From JBKBUF01 sp046290815 (GTDB lineage Bacteria > Bacteroidota > Bacteroidia > Cytophagales > Cytophagaceae), in the NCBI GenBank assembly GCA_046290815.1, contig JBKBUF010000010.1, positions 62,001 through 126,000 of the forward strand: a stretch of 64,000 nt of DNA, given 5' to 3'. The position numbers and the translations under genes were made by a program. Positions 46,454-54,796 of this stretch are shown in pieces; the first letter of the stretch is position 1, and each line of letters opens with the position of its first letter. The notes beneath the pieces were generated by a model. The model had not been told where the DNA came from. It made no database searches and saw nothing but the letters and a program-made list of their open reading frames with translations.

Positions 46454-48484
46454 ATGCGATTTTCTAAAATTCTTTTGTTTTCTTTTCTTTTTTCCATAAT
46501 GCACCTGACTGTTTCGGCACAGTCGGAAAAGAGATTTTTAAAGGAGGCAGAAGATTGCTATAAAAACGGCGACAAAAAAAATGCATTAAGCAATTATTTG
46601 AAGGCATACGAGAGGAATCCGGATAATATTACTACCAATTTCATGATAGGTAAATTATATCTTGAAATCGGGAAGTATCAGCCCAGATCGCTTAAGTATC
46701 TTGAAAAAGCTTTTGCTTCAAAACCCACCATTGATAAAGATATTCATAAGCTGCTTGGGCAATCTTACCATTACAATCATCAGTTTGATAAGGCCATAGA
46801 AAACTATGAAAAGTATAAAACTACTTTAAAGCCGGGAGATCCGCTGATTGCAAAAATCGATCGTAAAATTTATGAATGTAAAAACGGTAAAGAATTTCTG
46901 GCTGATCCTGTAGAAGCCAAGATAGAAAATGTTGGCCCAACCATTAATACTGCTTTTGCAGAGTATGCTCCTGTAATATCAGCTGATGAATCTACTTTGA
47001 TTTTTACATCAAGAAGAGAGGGGTCAACAGGAGCTCTTCTGGATGAAACAGGTGAATATTTCGAAGATATTTATATTTCTCGCAAGGTAAATGGTAAGTG
47101 GTCAACACCTCAGAATATTGGCAATAATATTAATACTCCTGGCCATGATGCCAGTATAGGTCTTTCTGCGGATGGTCGAGAATTGTTTATTTATAAAGAT
47201 GATCAGGGAGGAGGAGATATATTTTATTGTAGGTTAAAGAAAGATAGTACATGGTCCAAACCAATACCTATGGAAGGGCATGTTAATACTAAAAAATATT
47301 ATGAGAATTCCGCATGTATTTCTGCCGATGGTAAGAGATTATATTTTGCCAGTGACCGTGATGGAGGATTTGGTGGTATGGATCTTTGGGTGGTGGAAAT
47401 GGATAATAAGGGCAATTGGGGAAAGCCGGTAAATCTGGGCAAGGAGATAAATACCGAAGCGGATGAAGAAGGACCTTTTCTCGACTTCGATGGAAAGACT
47501 CTCTATTTCAGTTCCCAGCTTCATAAAGGAATGGGCGGGTATGACATATTCAAAAGTGTATTCGACTTTAAAACTAAAACCTGGTCCACACCTCAAAATC
47601 TTGGTTATCCTATAAACTCTGCTGATAATGATATTTACTTCGTGTTATCAGGGGACGGTCGTCATGGTTATTTCTCTTCCATCAAAGAGGAAGGATATGG
47701 AGAAAAGGATATTTATATGATTACCATGCCTCCTAGAGAAGATTATGAAGAGCTTGTTACAAAACTTGAAGCTTTCAAGAAAAAAACATTGGTAGAAATA
47801 AAAGAGGATAAAATAGAACCTCCAAAAGAGGAGCCAAAACCTGAAATTGTACTTGTACCCGTAATACTTAAAGGTAAAGTATTTGAAGCAAACTCGGGGC
47901 AACCATTGTCGGCAACTGTTCAATTGATTGATGATAAGGGCAAAGTTATTGAAGAATTAGTGACCGGTTCCGATGGTAGCTATCAGTTTACAACGACGGG
48001 TAAATCCGAGAGAAAATTTACTATTTCAACACAAAAGGATGGCTTTGGCTTCAGCTCCAAATCGGTGAAAGTTCCGGCAGATGGTCCAAAAGAACAGGAA
48101 CTAATCAATGATCTGAACCTTAAAAAACTGGAGGTCGGCACCAAAATTATTCTTAGAAATATTTATTTTGATTTTGATAAAGCCACCTTAAAGCAAATTT
48201 CGTATACAGAGCTGGGAAAATTGCATAAACTTCTTTCTGATAACCCTTCCATGAAAGTGGAAATAGCAGGTCATACAGATAGCAAGGGCTCGAATGAATA
48301 CAATAAAGTGCTATCCCAAAAAAGAGCAGAAGCTGTTGTGAATTATCTTGTAAGTAAAGGAATTGAACGTTCCAGAATGATACCTAAAGGATACGGAGAA
48401 GAAAGACCTTTGGCTTCCAATGATGATGAAGATGAGGGGAGGGAACTTAATCGAAGGACGGAATTTGAAATTTTGAAACAATAA
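46454..48484 (+). CDS. PorE-like TPR/PD40/CRD/OmpA protein, paralogue 3
   Basis: The 676-residue sister of the neighbours has a signal peptide (ends TVSAQ), TPR-like region, PD40 propeller (SDRDGGFGGMDLW), a Lys/Glu/Pro linker (~435-465), CRD-like domain and one OmpA-C domain with GHTDSKGS and a NRRTEFEILKQ end. Its sequence around the OmpA domain is closest to paralogue 2, indicating local duplication. The 76-base gap before it could hold a promoter. Confidence 0.85.
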   Translation: MRFSKILLFSFLFSIMHLTVSAQSEKRFLKEAEDCYKNGDKKNALSNYLKAYERNPDNITTNFMIGKLYLEIGKYQPRSLKYLEKAFASKPTIDKDIHKLLGQSYHYNHQFDKAIENYEKYKTTLKPGDPLIAKIDRKIYECKNGKEFLADPVEAKIENVGPTINTAFAEYAPVISADESTLIFTSRREGSTGALLDETGEYFEDIYISRKVNGKWSTPQNIGNNINTPGHDASIGLSADGRELFIYKDDQGGGDIFYCRLKKDSTWSKPIPMEGHVNTKKYYENSACISADGKRLYFASDRDGGFGGMDLWVVEMDNKGNWGKPVNLGKEINTEADEEGPFLDFDGKTLYFSSQLHKGMGGYDIFKSVFDFKTKTWSTPQNLGYPINSADNDIYFVLSGDGRHGYFSSIKEEGYGEKDIYMITMPPREDYEELVTKLEAFKKKTLVEIKEDKIEPPKEEPKPEIVLVPVILKGKVFEANSGQPLSATVQLIDDKGKVIEELVTGSDGSYQFTTTGKSERKFTISTQKDGFGFSSKSVKVPADGPKEQELINDLNLKKLEVGTKIILRNIYFDFDKATLKQISYTELGKLHKLLSDNPSMKVEIAGHTDSKGSNEYNKVLSQKRAEAVVNYLVSKGIERSRMIPKGYGEERPLASNDDEDEGRELNRRTEFEILKQ

Positions 48485-48519
48485 GCATTAATTAAACTTA
48501 CATAATCCCCAAAACACTC

Positions 48520-50475
48520 ATGAAGATTGTTAAAATATCTTTACTTATCCTTATAGTGCTGCCTTTTTCCATCTATGCTCAGGATGTGAATAAGCTGCAA
48601 AAGGATGGAACGAGATTGTTCAAACAGGAACATTATCGTAAAGCCTTACCCTACTTTGAACAGGTACTAAAGCAGGAACCGGAAAATGCTCAGGCATTAT
48701 TTGGTGCCGCAGTATGCTATCTGCACAGATATTCAAAAGAAAAAGCTTTAAGCTATATTGATAAAGCCTATTCAAAAGATTCTGCTGTAGATAAGCATAT
48801 TCACTACTGGATGGGCAGGGTTTATCATCAAAATTACCTTTTTGATAAAGCTTTATATCATTACGGAATCTATAAAAATACACTTTCAAAAAACGATCAA
48901 AGGAGAAGAGATCTGGATAACCACATGCGTCATGTGGAGAATGCAAGAGAATTTGTAAACAATCCTCAGAATTATTATGTAAGAAATTTAGGTCCTTCTG
49001 TTAACAGTTCTTATTCTGAGCATAGCCCTGTTACTTCTGTAGATGACAAATCTTTAATCTTCACTTCAAGAAGAGAAAGTAGTGATCAGAAAGAGGATCT
49101 GGATGGTGAGCCATTTGAAGATATTTTCATGACTAAAAAACAAGCAAATGGGGAGTGGTCTCATCCGGAAAGTATTCACCTGAATACAAGCGGACACGAT
49201 GCTAGTATTCAATTGTTTGATAATGACACCAAATTATTGATTTATAAATTTTCAAAGGGTGGGGATATCTATTACACTGAAAAGGAAGGAGATAAATGGA
49301 AGGATCCGCAAAAGTTTGCCAACATAAATACAAGAGATTTTGAGTCCGATGCATTTATTACTGCAGATGGGAAAACAGCTTATTTTGCTACCAATCATTA
49401 CAAGAAAAACGGGGATCTTGATATTTATTATGTAAGCAAAAATGCTGATGGAACCTGGAGTAAGCCTCAGGAACTAAAAGGAGGGATCAATTCTGACGAA
49501 GATGAAGATGCTCCTTTTATCACTTCAGATGGTAAAACCATGTACTTTAGTTCCAGAGGACATAAAAATATGGGTGGTTACGACGTGTTCAGATCTACTA
49601 TGGATGAAACAGGTAAGTGGTCAGAACCTGAAAATATGGGACATCCTATAAATACTCCTGATGATGATGTTTATTACTATTTATCAAGTGTAAGTAGCAG
49701 ATCATACCTTGCATCTTATCGTGAAGGTGGATTTGGAGAAAAGGATATATATGAAATCGCTCCGATACCGCCGGTAATCGTTTCAGGTGAAGTAATTGAA
49801 GATAGTACAAATGCGCCTGTTCAGGGGGTAACTGTTATACTTACTTCATTAAAGAAAACTTCTTCTCCAAGTTCGGCTAATGTTCCTGTGAATGATGGAA
49901 AGTTTGAAGCCAAGGTTATGGCATATAATTCATACTCACTTGCTGTAGTTCAGGGATCTGATACTTTGTACAAAGAAACTTTTGATATTCCATTTCAGGA
50001 AAAGGAAAATCAGATAATTACTAAAAATGTAAAGGTGCCTTATAAGCCAAAACCGGGAGAGGTTATAGCAAAAAAAGAAGAGCCTGTAAAAGAAGAGCCT
50101 AAGAAAGAAGAAAAGCCAGTAGAACAGCCTAAGAAAGGGATAGTTTTTAAAGATATCAATTTTGAGGTGGGTAAAGCAGATCTTAATGCAAAAGCAAAAT
50201 CTGATATTATGCAGGCTGTAAAAGAAATGAAAAAAGATCCTAAAATGATTATAGCTGTAGAAGGACATACATCTGCGGAAGGAGATAAGGCTGCCAATGA
50301 AGAATTGTCCCAAAAAAGAGCGGATGCTGTAAGATCATTTATGATTCAAAATGGAATTACACCTGAGAGGATAACAGCCAAAGGTTTTGGTGATAATGCT
50401 CCGATTGCTTCTAATGATACCGAAGAAGGAAGAAGGAAAAACAGAAGAACTGAAATCAAAATCGTTCAGCAATAG
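48520..50475 (+). CDS. PorE-like TPR/PD40/CRD/OmpA protein, paralogue 4
   Basis: The 651-residue fourth copy has a signal peptide (ends IYAQ), TPR-like region, PD40 propeller (YFSSRGHKNMGGYDVF), CRD-like domain, an unusual Lys/Glu/Pro run (~512-543), and an OmpA-C domain with GHTSAEGD instead of GHTD. It is the most divergent, having Ser in place of the otherwise conserved Asp of the peptidoglycan (diaminopimelate) binding loop. A strong terminator follows. Confidence 0.85.
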   Translation: MKIVKISLLILIVLPFSIYAQDVNKLQKDGTRLFKQEHYRKALPYFEQVLKQEPENAQALFGAAVCYLHRYSKEKALSYIDKAYSKDSAVDKHIHYWMGRVYHQNYLFDKALYHYGIYKNTLSKNDQRRRDLDNHMRHVENAREFVNNPQNYYVRNLGPSVNSSYSEHSPVTSVDDKSLIFTSRRESSDQKEDLDGEPFEDIFMTKKQANGEWSHPESIHLNTSGHDASIQLFDNDTKLLIYKFSKGGDIYYTEKEGDKWKDPQKFANINTRDFESDAFITADGKTAYFATNHYKKNGDLDIYYVSKNADGTWSKPQELKGGINSDEDEDAPFITSDGKTMYFSSRGHKNMGGYDVFRSTMDETGKWSEPENMGHPINTPDDDVYYYLSSVSSRSYLASYREGGFGEKDIYEIAPIPPVIVSGEVIEDSTNAPVQGVTVILTSLKKTSSPSSANVPVNDGKFEAKVMAYNSYSLAVVQGSDTLYKETFDIPFQEKENQIITKNVKVPYKPKPGEVIAKKEEPVKEEPKKEEKPVEQPKKGIVFKDINFEVGKADLNAKAKSDIMQAVKEMKKDPKMIIAVEGHTSAEGDKAANEELSQKRADAVRSFMIQNGITPERITAKGFGDNAPIASNDTEEGRRKNRRTEIKIVQQ

Positions 50476-50493
50476 AAAATACTTATTAAATTG

Positions 50494-50529
50494 AAAAGGC
50501 TAAATCGTATGGTTTAGCCTTTTTTTTTT
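50494..50529 (+). terminator. Terminator after the PorE-like cluster
   Basis: An 11-bp stem AAAAGGCTAAA / TTTAGCCTTTT (50494-50504, 50513-50523) with a T run to 50529. The ubiE start is only 26 bases beyond it. Confidence 0.88.
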
Positions 50530-50554
50530 ACTTTTGAAAAAAAATGATACTATA

Positions 50555-51277
50555 ATGCAGGTTCTGCCATATAAAGACAAAAATGAGGGTAAAAAGCAGC
50601 AAGTGGCGACCATGTTTAATAATATATCACAGAAATATGATTTATTAAACAGAGTATTAAGCATCGGAATAGATAAGAAATGGCGTAGACGTGCGATAGA
50701 TCAGTTAATTAGTCTCAAACCTGATCATATATTAGATGTGGCCACCGGCACTGGTGATTTAGCTATTGAAGCTTTAAGACTCAATCCTGTTAAAATAATA
50801 GGGGTGGATATATCTGAAGGTATGCTTGAGATAGGGAAGGAAAAGATATTTAAAAAGGGAATAAGCAATAAAATAGAGCTGAGGAAAGGTGATTCAGAGC
50901 AACTTGATTTTCCTGAAAACACTTTCGACGCAGTAACTGTAGCGTTTGGTGTTAGAAATTTTGAAGATCTGGAAAAAGGACTTAAACAAATTTACAGGGT
51001 ACTCAAGCCCGGAGGGAAGGTTGTAATACTGGAGTTTTCACAGCCTGAAAAATTTCCTTTCAAACAAATATACAATATTTACAGTAAGTTCGTTTTACCT
51101 GGAATAGGCAGGCTGATCTCGAAAGATAAAGGGGCATATTCATATCTTCCGGAGTCAGTCAGTCATTTTCCATATGGTAAAGCTTTTTTACAAATTTTAG
51201 AAAATACAGGTTTTAAATCTCCGCAATGCAAAACACTTACATTTGGAATCAGTTCAATTTATACCGCAATAAAATAA
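50555..51277 (+). CDS. ubiE: Demethylmenaquinone/ubiquinone C-methyltransferase
   Basis: The 240 residues carry family signatures VATMFNNISQKYDLLNRVLS, SAM motif LDVATGTGDLAIEA, and VAFGVRNFEDLEKGL. It makes menaquinone in most Bacteroidota, so menG is an equally good name. ATG 50555 is chosen over the TTG at 50534. Its 3' end overlaps porT by 52 bases, a gene order seen widely in the phylum. Confidence 0.95.
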   Translation: MQVLPYKDKNEGKKQQVATMFNNISQKYDLLNRVLSIGIDKKWRRRAIDQLISLKPDHILDVATGTGDLAIEALRLNPVKIIGVDISEGMLEIGKEKIFKKGISNKIELRKGDSEQLDFPENTFDAVTVAFGVRNFEDLEKGLKQIYRVLKPGGKVVILEFSQPEKFPFKQIYNIYSKFVLPGIGRLISKDKGAYSYLPESVSHFPYGKAFLQILENTGFKSPQCKTLTFGISSIYTAIK

Positions 51278-51945
51278 TTTTATTAGCTGTTTTTTTATTT
51301 TCCGGATTACAAAGCTTCGCTCAGTATACTGCAGAAACAAATTTACCATACTATGATGATAAGTTTATTCACTATGGTTTTACTCTGGGTATAGGTTCCA
51401 GCAGGTTTAAAGTCAAACATTCAGAATTATATATGCAAGACTCTGCCATGCATGCAAGAGCACCATATACTGCAATGGCTACTATTGGCCTTATAGCTAA
51501 TTTCAGAATAGAAGGGTTTTGGGATTTGCGTGTACTACCAACAGTAGCTTTTTACCAAAGAAAAGTAGATTATGAATTTGCGGGTGGTCATAATTCATCA
51601 CAGGTTACGGAATCCACATTTATTGAGGTACCAATATTGCTTAAGTATAAATCTCAAAGGAGAAAGAATGCGAGAATGTTCATGGTAGCAGGAGTTAAAC
51701 CGGGTATAGAGGCAGGTGCTAAAAAACGCGAGAAGAAAGAAACTGATCTTCGAACTCAGAATATTGACCTTGCCATCGATTATGGTTTTGGCTTTGATAT
51801 ATATTATCAGTTTTTCAAGTTCTCACCTGAACTTAGATTCTCTCACGGACTTGCAAATTTATTAGTGAATGATCCTAATCCTTATGCTCAAAGTTTGAGA
51901 AGAATTACCAGCCATAGTGTGACGCTTTATTTGCATTTTAATTAG
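51226..51945 (+). CDS. porT: T9SS outer-membrane beta-barrel protein PorT
   Basis: The 239 residues have a signal-anchor/signal peptide (~15-33, ends QSFAQ) and a beta-barrel with the family opening LPYYDDKFIHYGFTLGIG and ending HSVTLYLHFN. PorT (SprT in Flavobacterium) is required for type IX secretion and gliding. The position directly after ubiE with a large overlap is the phylum-typical arrangement. Only the ATG at 51226 starts this frame. Confidence 0.92.
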   Translation: MQNTYIWNQFNLYRNKIILLAVFLFSGLQSFAQYTAETNLPYYDDKFIHYGFTLGIGSSRFKVKHSELYMQDSAMHARAPYTAMATIGLIANFRIEGFWDLRVLPTVAFYQRKVDYEFAGGHNSSQVTESTFIEVPILLKYKSQRRKNARMFMVAGVKPGIEAGAKKREKKETDLRTQNIDLAIDYGFGFDIYYQFFKFSPELRFSHGLANLLVNDPNPYAQSLRRITSHSVTLYLHFN

Positions 51946-51956
51946 GATGAAAGCCT

Positions 51957-52017
51957 AAAGCTATAAGCTATAAGTGGAGCGTGAAATATCTTCTTTCTAC
52001 TTATAGCTTATAGCTTT
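51957..52017. repeat. 19-bp inverted repeat made of heptads
   Basis: Exact arms AAAGCTATAAGCTATAAGT (51957-51975) and complement (51999-52017), each made of 7-bp units (AAGCTAT). It probably terminates the convergent porT and lipoprotein genes. Confidence 0.8.
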
Positions 52018-52020
52018 CAA

Positions 52021-53034
52021 TTACGGCTGGAATGGTTGATTGTGGGTGAATATAATATTGTCCACTGCGATACTAACCGGCCTACCTTCGTGAGGATTAT
52101 AATTGGAAAGAAGAACTAATTGCAACTGGGTTATCCTGTTTGGTTTTACAGTAGATAACAGTTCACCTTCATTTAATAGTGACGCATAGCTAACAGATAC
52201 CTGTCTCCAACCGGTCCAGTCAGTATATATGTTCAGTTCACGTTGTCTTCCTCCTTCTTCTGTGAACACAATCAGCAATCTTGCCTGAGTACCTGTACCA
52301 TATACCATTATATTGAAGAAGACTTTATTGGGGTCTGCATAAAGTGGAAAGTACCTTCCATAATTCGCTGATGCGCCATTTATTGTTGCTCCGTATGGTC
52401 TTATAGTTAAGAAATCAATGTAAGGGCTTACAGGTGTTCCGGCCCATGGTGTTCCTTCAAAATACAGGTAAGAATTACCCTGAACCTTCGGGAATGTATT
52501 ATGAGTAGTGTTTGTTAATGGCCAGTCTGTCTGCCATCTGATAGAGTCTGTATTGTCAGGAACTGCAAATTTTGAAGGATTGATATTTTCAAAATCTGAG
52601 ACTAAAATTCCTTTGCTGGCATTATTAACTATTCCTGCAATAGAAAATGAAGCTTTTAAAGTATCATTCGGAAAGTAAGGAAAGGTTAATAATACTGATA
52701 CATTTTCCTGTCTGAATGAAGGGACATCTGTTGCCGAACCGTCCCAGATACTGTTTTGTATATTAACTTTACTGCTAACGCCTTCTATAACTTTTCTTGC
52801 ATTGCTGCTTTGTCCTATCAATGTGATTCTCCAATATGCATCCCGGGCAAAGGCTGCATTGAAGTGCACTTTGTCGCCGGTGGAAAAGTTAGGATTGCTA
52901 TTGCTGACTGTTAGCCCTTCTGTAACAACAGGAGGGTTAAGTACTCCTTCGGTATCCGGGCCCATAGCATCATCCTTTTTACAGGAGGTACTAAAAGCGG
53001 CAATACTTAATATATAAATTATATATTTCTTCAT
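52021..53034 (-). CDS. Lipoprotein, possible carbohydrate-binding domain
   Basis: The 337-residue lipoprotein has lipobox Cys18 (AAFSTSCKK) followed by Lys. Residues ~30-130 look like an Ig/PKD-type domain, and ~160-337 like a jelly-roll carbohydrate-binding domain ending in SIAVDNIIFTH. There are no catalytic residues. It is the last gene of the leftward group with the two barrels below, which points to a surface glycan-binding lipoprotein (SusE/F-like role, inferred). Confidence 0.65.
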   Translation of the reverse strand: MKKYIIYILSIAAFSTSCKKDDAMGPDTEGVLNPPVVTEGLTVSNSNPNFSTGDKVHFNAAFARDAYWRITLIGQSSNARKVIEGVSSKVNIQNSIWDGSATDVPSFRQENVSVLLTFPYFPNDTLKASFSIAGIVNNASKGILVSDFENINPSKFAVPDNTDSIRWQTDWPLTNTTHNTFPKVQGNSYLYFEGTPWAGTPVSPYIDFLTIRPYGATINGASANYGRYFPLYADPNKVFFNIMVYGTGTQARLLIVFTEEGGRQRELNIYTDWTGWRQVSVSYASLLNEGELLSTVKPNRITQLQLVLLSNYNPHEGRPVSIAVDNIIFTHNQPFQP

Positions 53035-53044
53035 ATCTGATTTG

Positions 53045-54763
53045 TTAGAAGTTCATGTTGAAAAATATCAGCCATTGATTTATAGAGTAAGATCTGTCAC
53101 TTACCAGTTTGTTGTCAAGACTGAACATGTGTTGTTGTAAAGTTATATAAGTGTTAGCTGTAAAACGATATTTTAATCCAAACGCATACATGTTTTGTGT
53201 TTGATTCACTTTTACAGGCATTGGTAAAACGTATCTGTTGTACTGATTAATTGATGAAATGACTTCGTTTCCATTGGAGCTAAGCATTTTCATTCCACCT
53301 AGCAAGTCAAATCTTTTAAATACTTCCACTTCCAGACCTGCATCAATCAGGTGGTTGGTAAGATCCACCTTGGTTGCAGCTGAACCGCTTCTGTTGGTCT
53401 TCTCATACATGTAGCCACCTGAAAGAATTACTCTTTTTGTGAAGCCAACAAATTTGTGAATGTTTAAATCAAACGCTGCTCTTCCCACCAGGAAATTTCT
53501 CAGTCCGCCTGCTTTTTGAAGATCACTGGCTTCACTTAAGAATGATCCTGTTAGTTGTACTTTAACTCTTTCAAGTGAATCTGTGTAAGTTCCGTCTAAA
53601 GTAACACCTGTTCTGTTTGGTGTTGCTCTTCCATAAGGTTCTGCATTTCCATACATAATGTTGTATGGCATTAGCACATCAGTTATAGCCACATTGTATA
53701 CAGATGGATCTCTTACAAGATCAAATAATGTTACTTCTCTGTTGTAGGGGTTGAAAGGATCGTTACCGTAAATCGGAAATACTTCAGGTGTGCCGGCGAA
53801 GTTTACTCTCTTACTTTGTGCTCCAGAGCTGAAGAAACCTTGAGATACCAATCTGTAAGACGCTTTCAGATTTATTCTGTTTAGCCCCGCTGTTAATCCG
53901 CCGTCAAAGAAAAAGCCATTTCTTGAAGGTACGTTTTCTCCTTTAAAAATCAGTTGTGAAGTACCACCTTCAGCATCGAAACCTAATTTTAATCCGGGTC
54001 TGTTCATGAAGGTAGAATATAATTCAACTGTGTTTACCGGATTTCTTCTTTCTCTTGTTGTACCTACAGTAGCGCCTACATCGAAAAGGTTGATGTAATT
54101 ATAAATGATTGAAAGATTTTTACTTTGTTTAGCAGTTATTCTTCCGCCAGCATGGAAACGTTGAGGCATAGCAATAATACCTGCTCCGGTGGCATTCCGG
54201 TTTCTTAGAAAGAAACCATCCACACGGACAGATTGTAATACTTTTTGAAATCCTAAAGTAAAGTCAGCATGTGCTCCTTGTTGCCACCAGGTGTTTCTTC
54301 CCAGGTTAAGATTTTCATAGTAGACAAAATCTTTTCTCAGATCACTGAAAATCCGGGCCTCATTCACTGAACCTTCGGAGAAATCATTGAAAAGGGTATA
54401 AGGACTCAAACTTAAGTGCATATCTCCAACCTTGTATCCAAGGAAGTCACCAATAATTCCTTTCAGATAAGCCTGACGAAGCACAGCCTGAGCACCCACT
54501 CCGAAAAATCCTCCGAGTTCACTTCTTAATCTGACTATAGCTCCGATTTCTGTTTTTTTATCGGGGTTCATTTGAATGCCGAGATCTACAAGAACATGTC
54601 CAGCACTGGTGTTGTCAACATTTAATGTGTCCTTTTCTCCAAGTCTGTTGGTCTGCTGTAAAGCCCTGCCATAAGCAGAAAACTTGATTTTATCATCCTG
54701 AGCTTCGGCTGTCAGTTGAATAAATACAGCAGTGAGAGCGAAAGTAAAAATCTTTTTTATCAT
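53045..54763 (-). CDS. Outer-membrane beta-barrel protein, 572 aa
   Basis: A signal peptide (MIKKIFTFALTAVFIQLTAEAQ) precedes a large beta-strand-rich barrel ending in an aromatic residue (FFNMNF), as outer-membrane barrels do. No plug or TonB box was seen, so it resembles a porin rather than a SusC-type receptor. No family was recognised. It is preceded on the same strand by another barrel. Confidence 0.75.
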   Translation of the reverse strand: MIKKIFTFALTAVFIQLTAEAQDDKIKFSAYGRALQQTNRLGEKDTLNVDNTSAGHVLVDLGIQMNPDKKTEIGAIVRLRSELGGFFGVGAQAVLRQAYLKGIIGDFLGYKVGDMHLSLSPYTLFNDFSEGSVNEARIFSDLRKDFVYYENLNLGRNTWWQQGAHADFTLGFQKVLQSVRVDGFFLRNRNATGAGIIAMPQRFHAGGRITAKQSKNLSIIYNYINLFDVGATVGTTRERRNPVNTVELYSTFMNRPGLKLGFDAEGGTSQLIFKGENVPSRNGFFFDGGLTAGLNRINLKASYRLVSQGFFSSGAQSKRVNFAGTPEVFPIYGNDPFNPYNREVTLFDLVRDPSVYNVAITDVLMPYNIMYGNAEPYGRATPNRTGVTLDGTYTDSLERVKVQLTGSFLSEASDLQKAGGLRNFLVGRAAFDLNIHKFVGFTKRVILSGGYMYEKTNRSGSAATKVDLTNHLIDAGLEVEVFKRFDLLGGMKMLSSNGNEVISSINQYNRYVLPMPVKVNQTQNMYAFGLKYRFTANTYITLQQHMFSLDNKLVSDRSYSINQWLIFFNMNF

Positions 54764-54796
54764 TGTAGTTGATGTATGCATTGTTAAGAATAAGTT

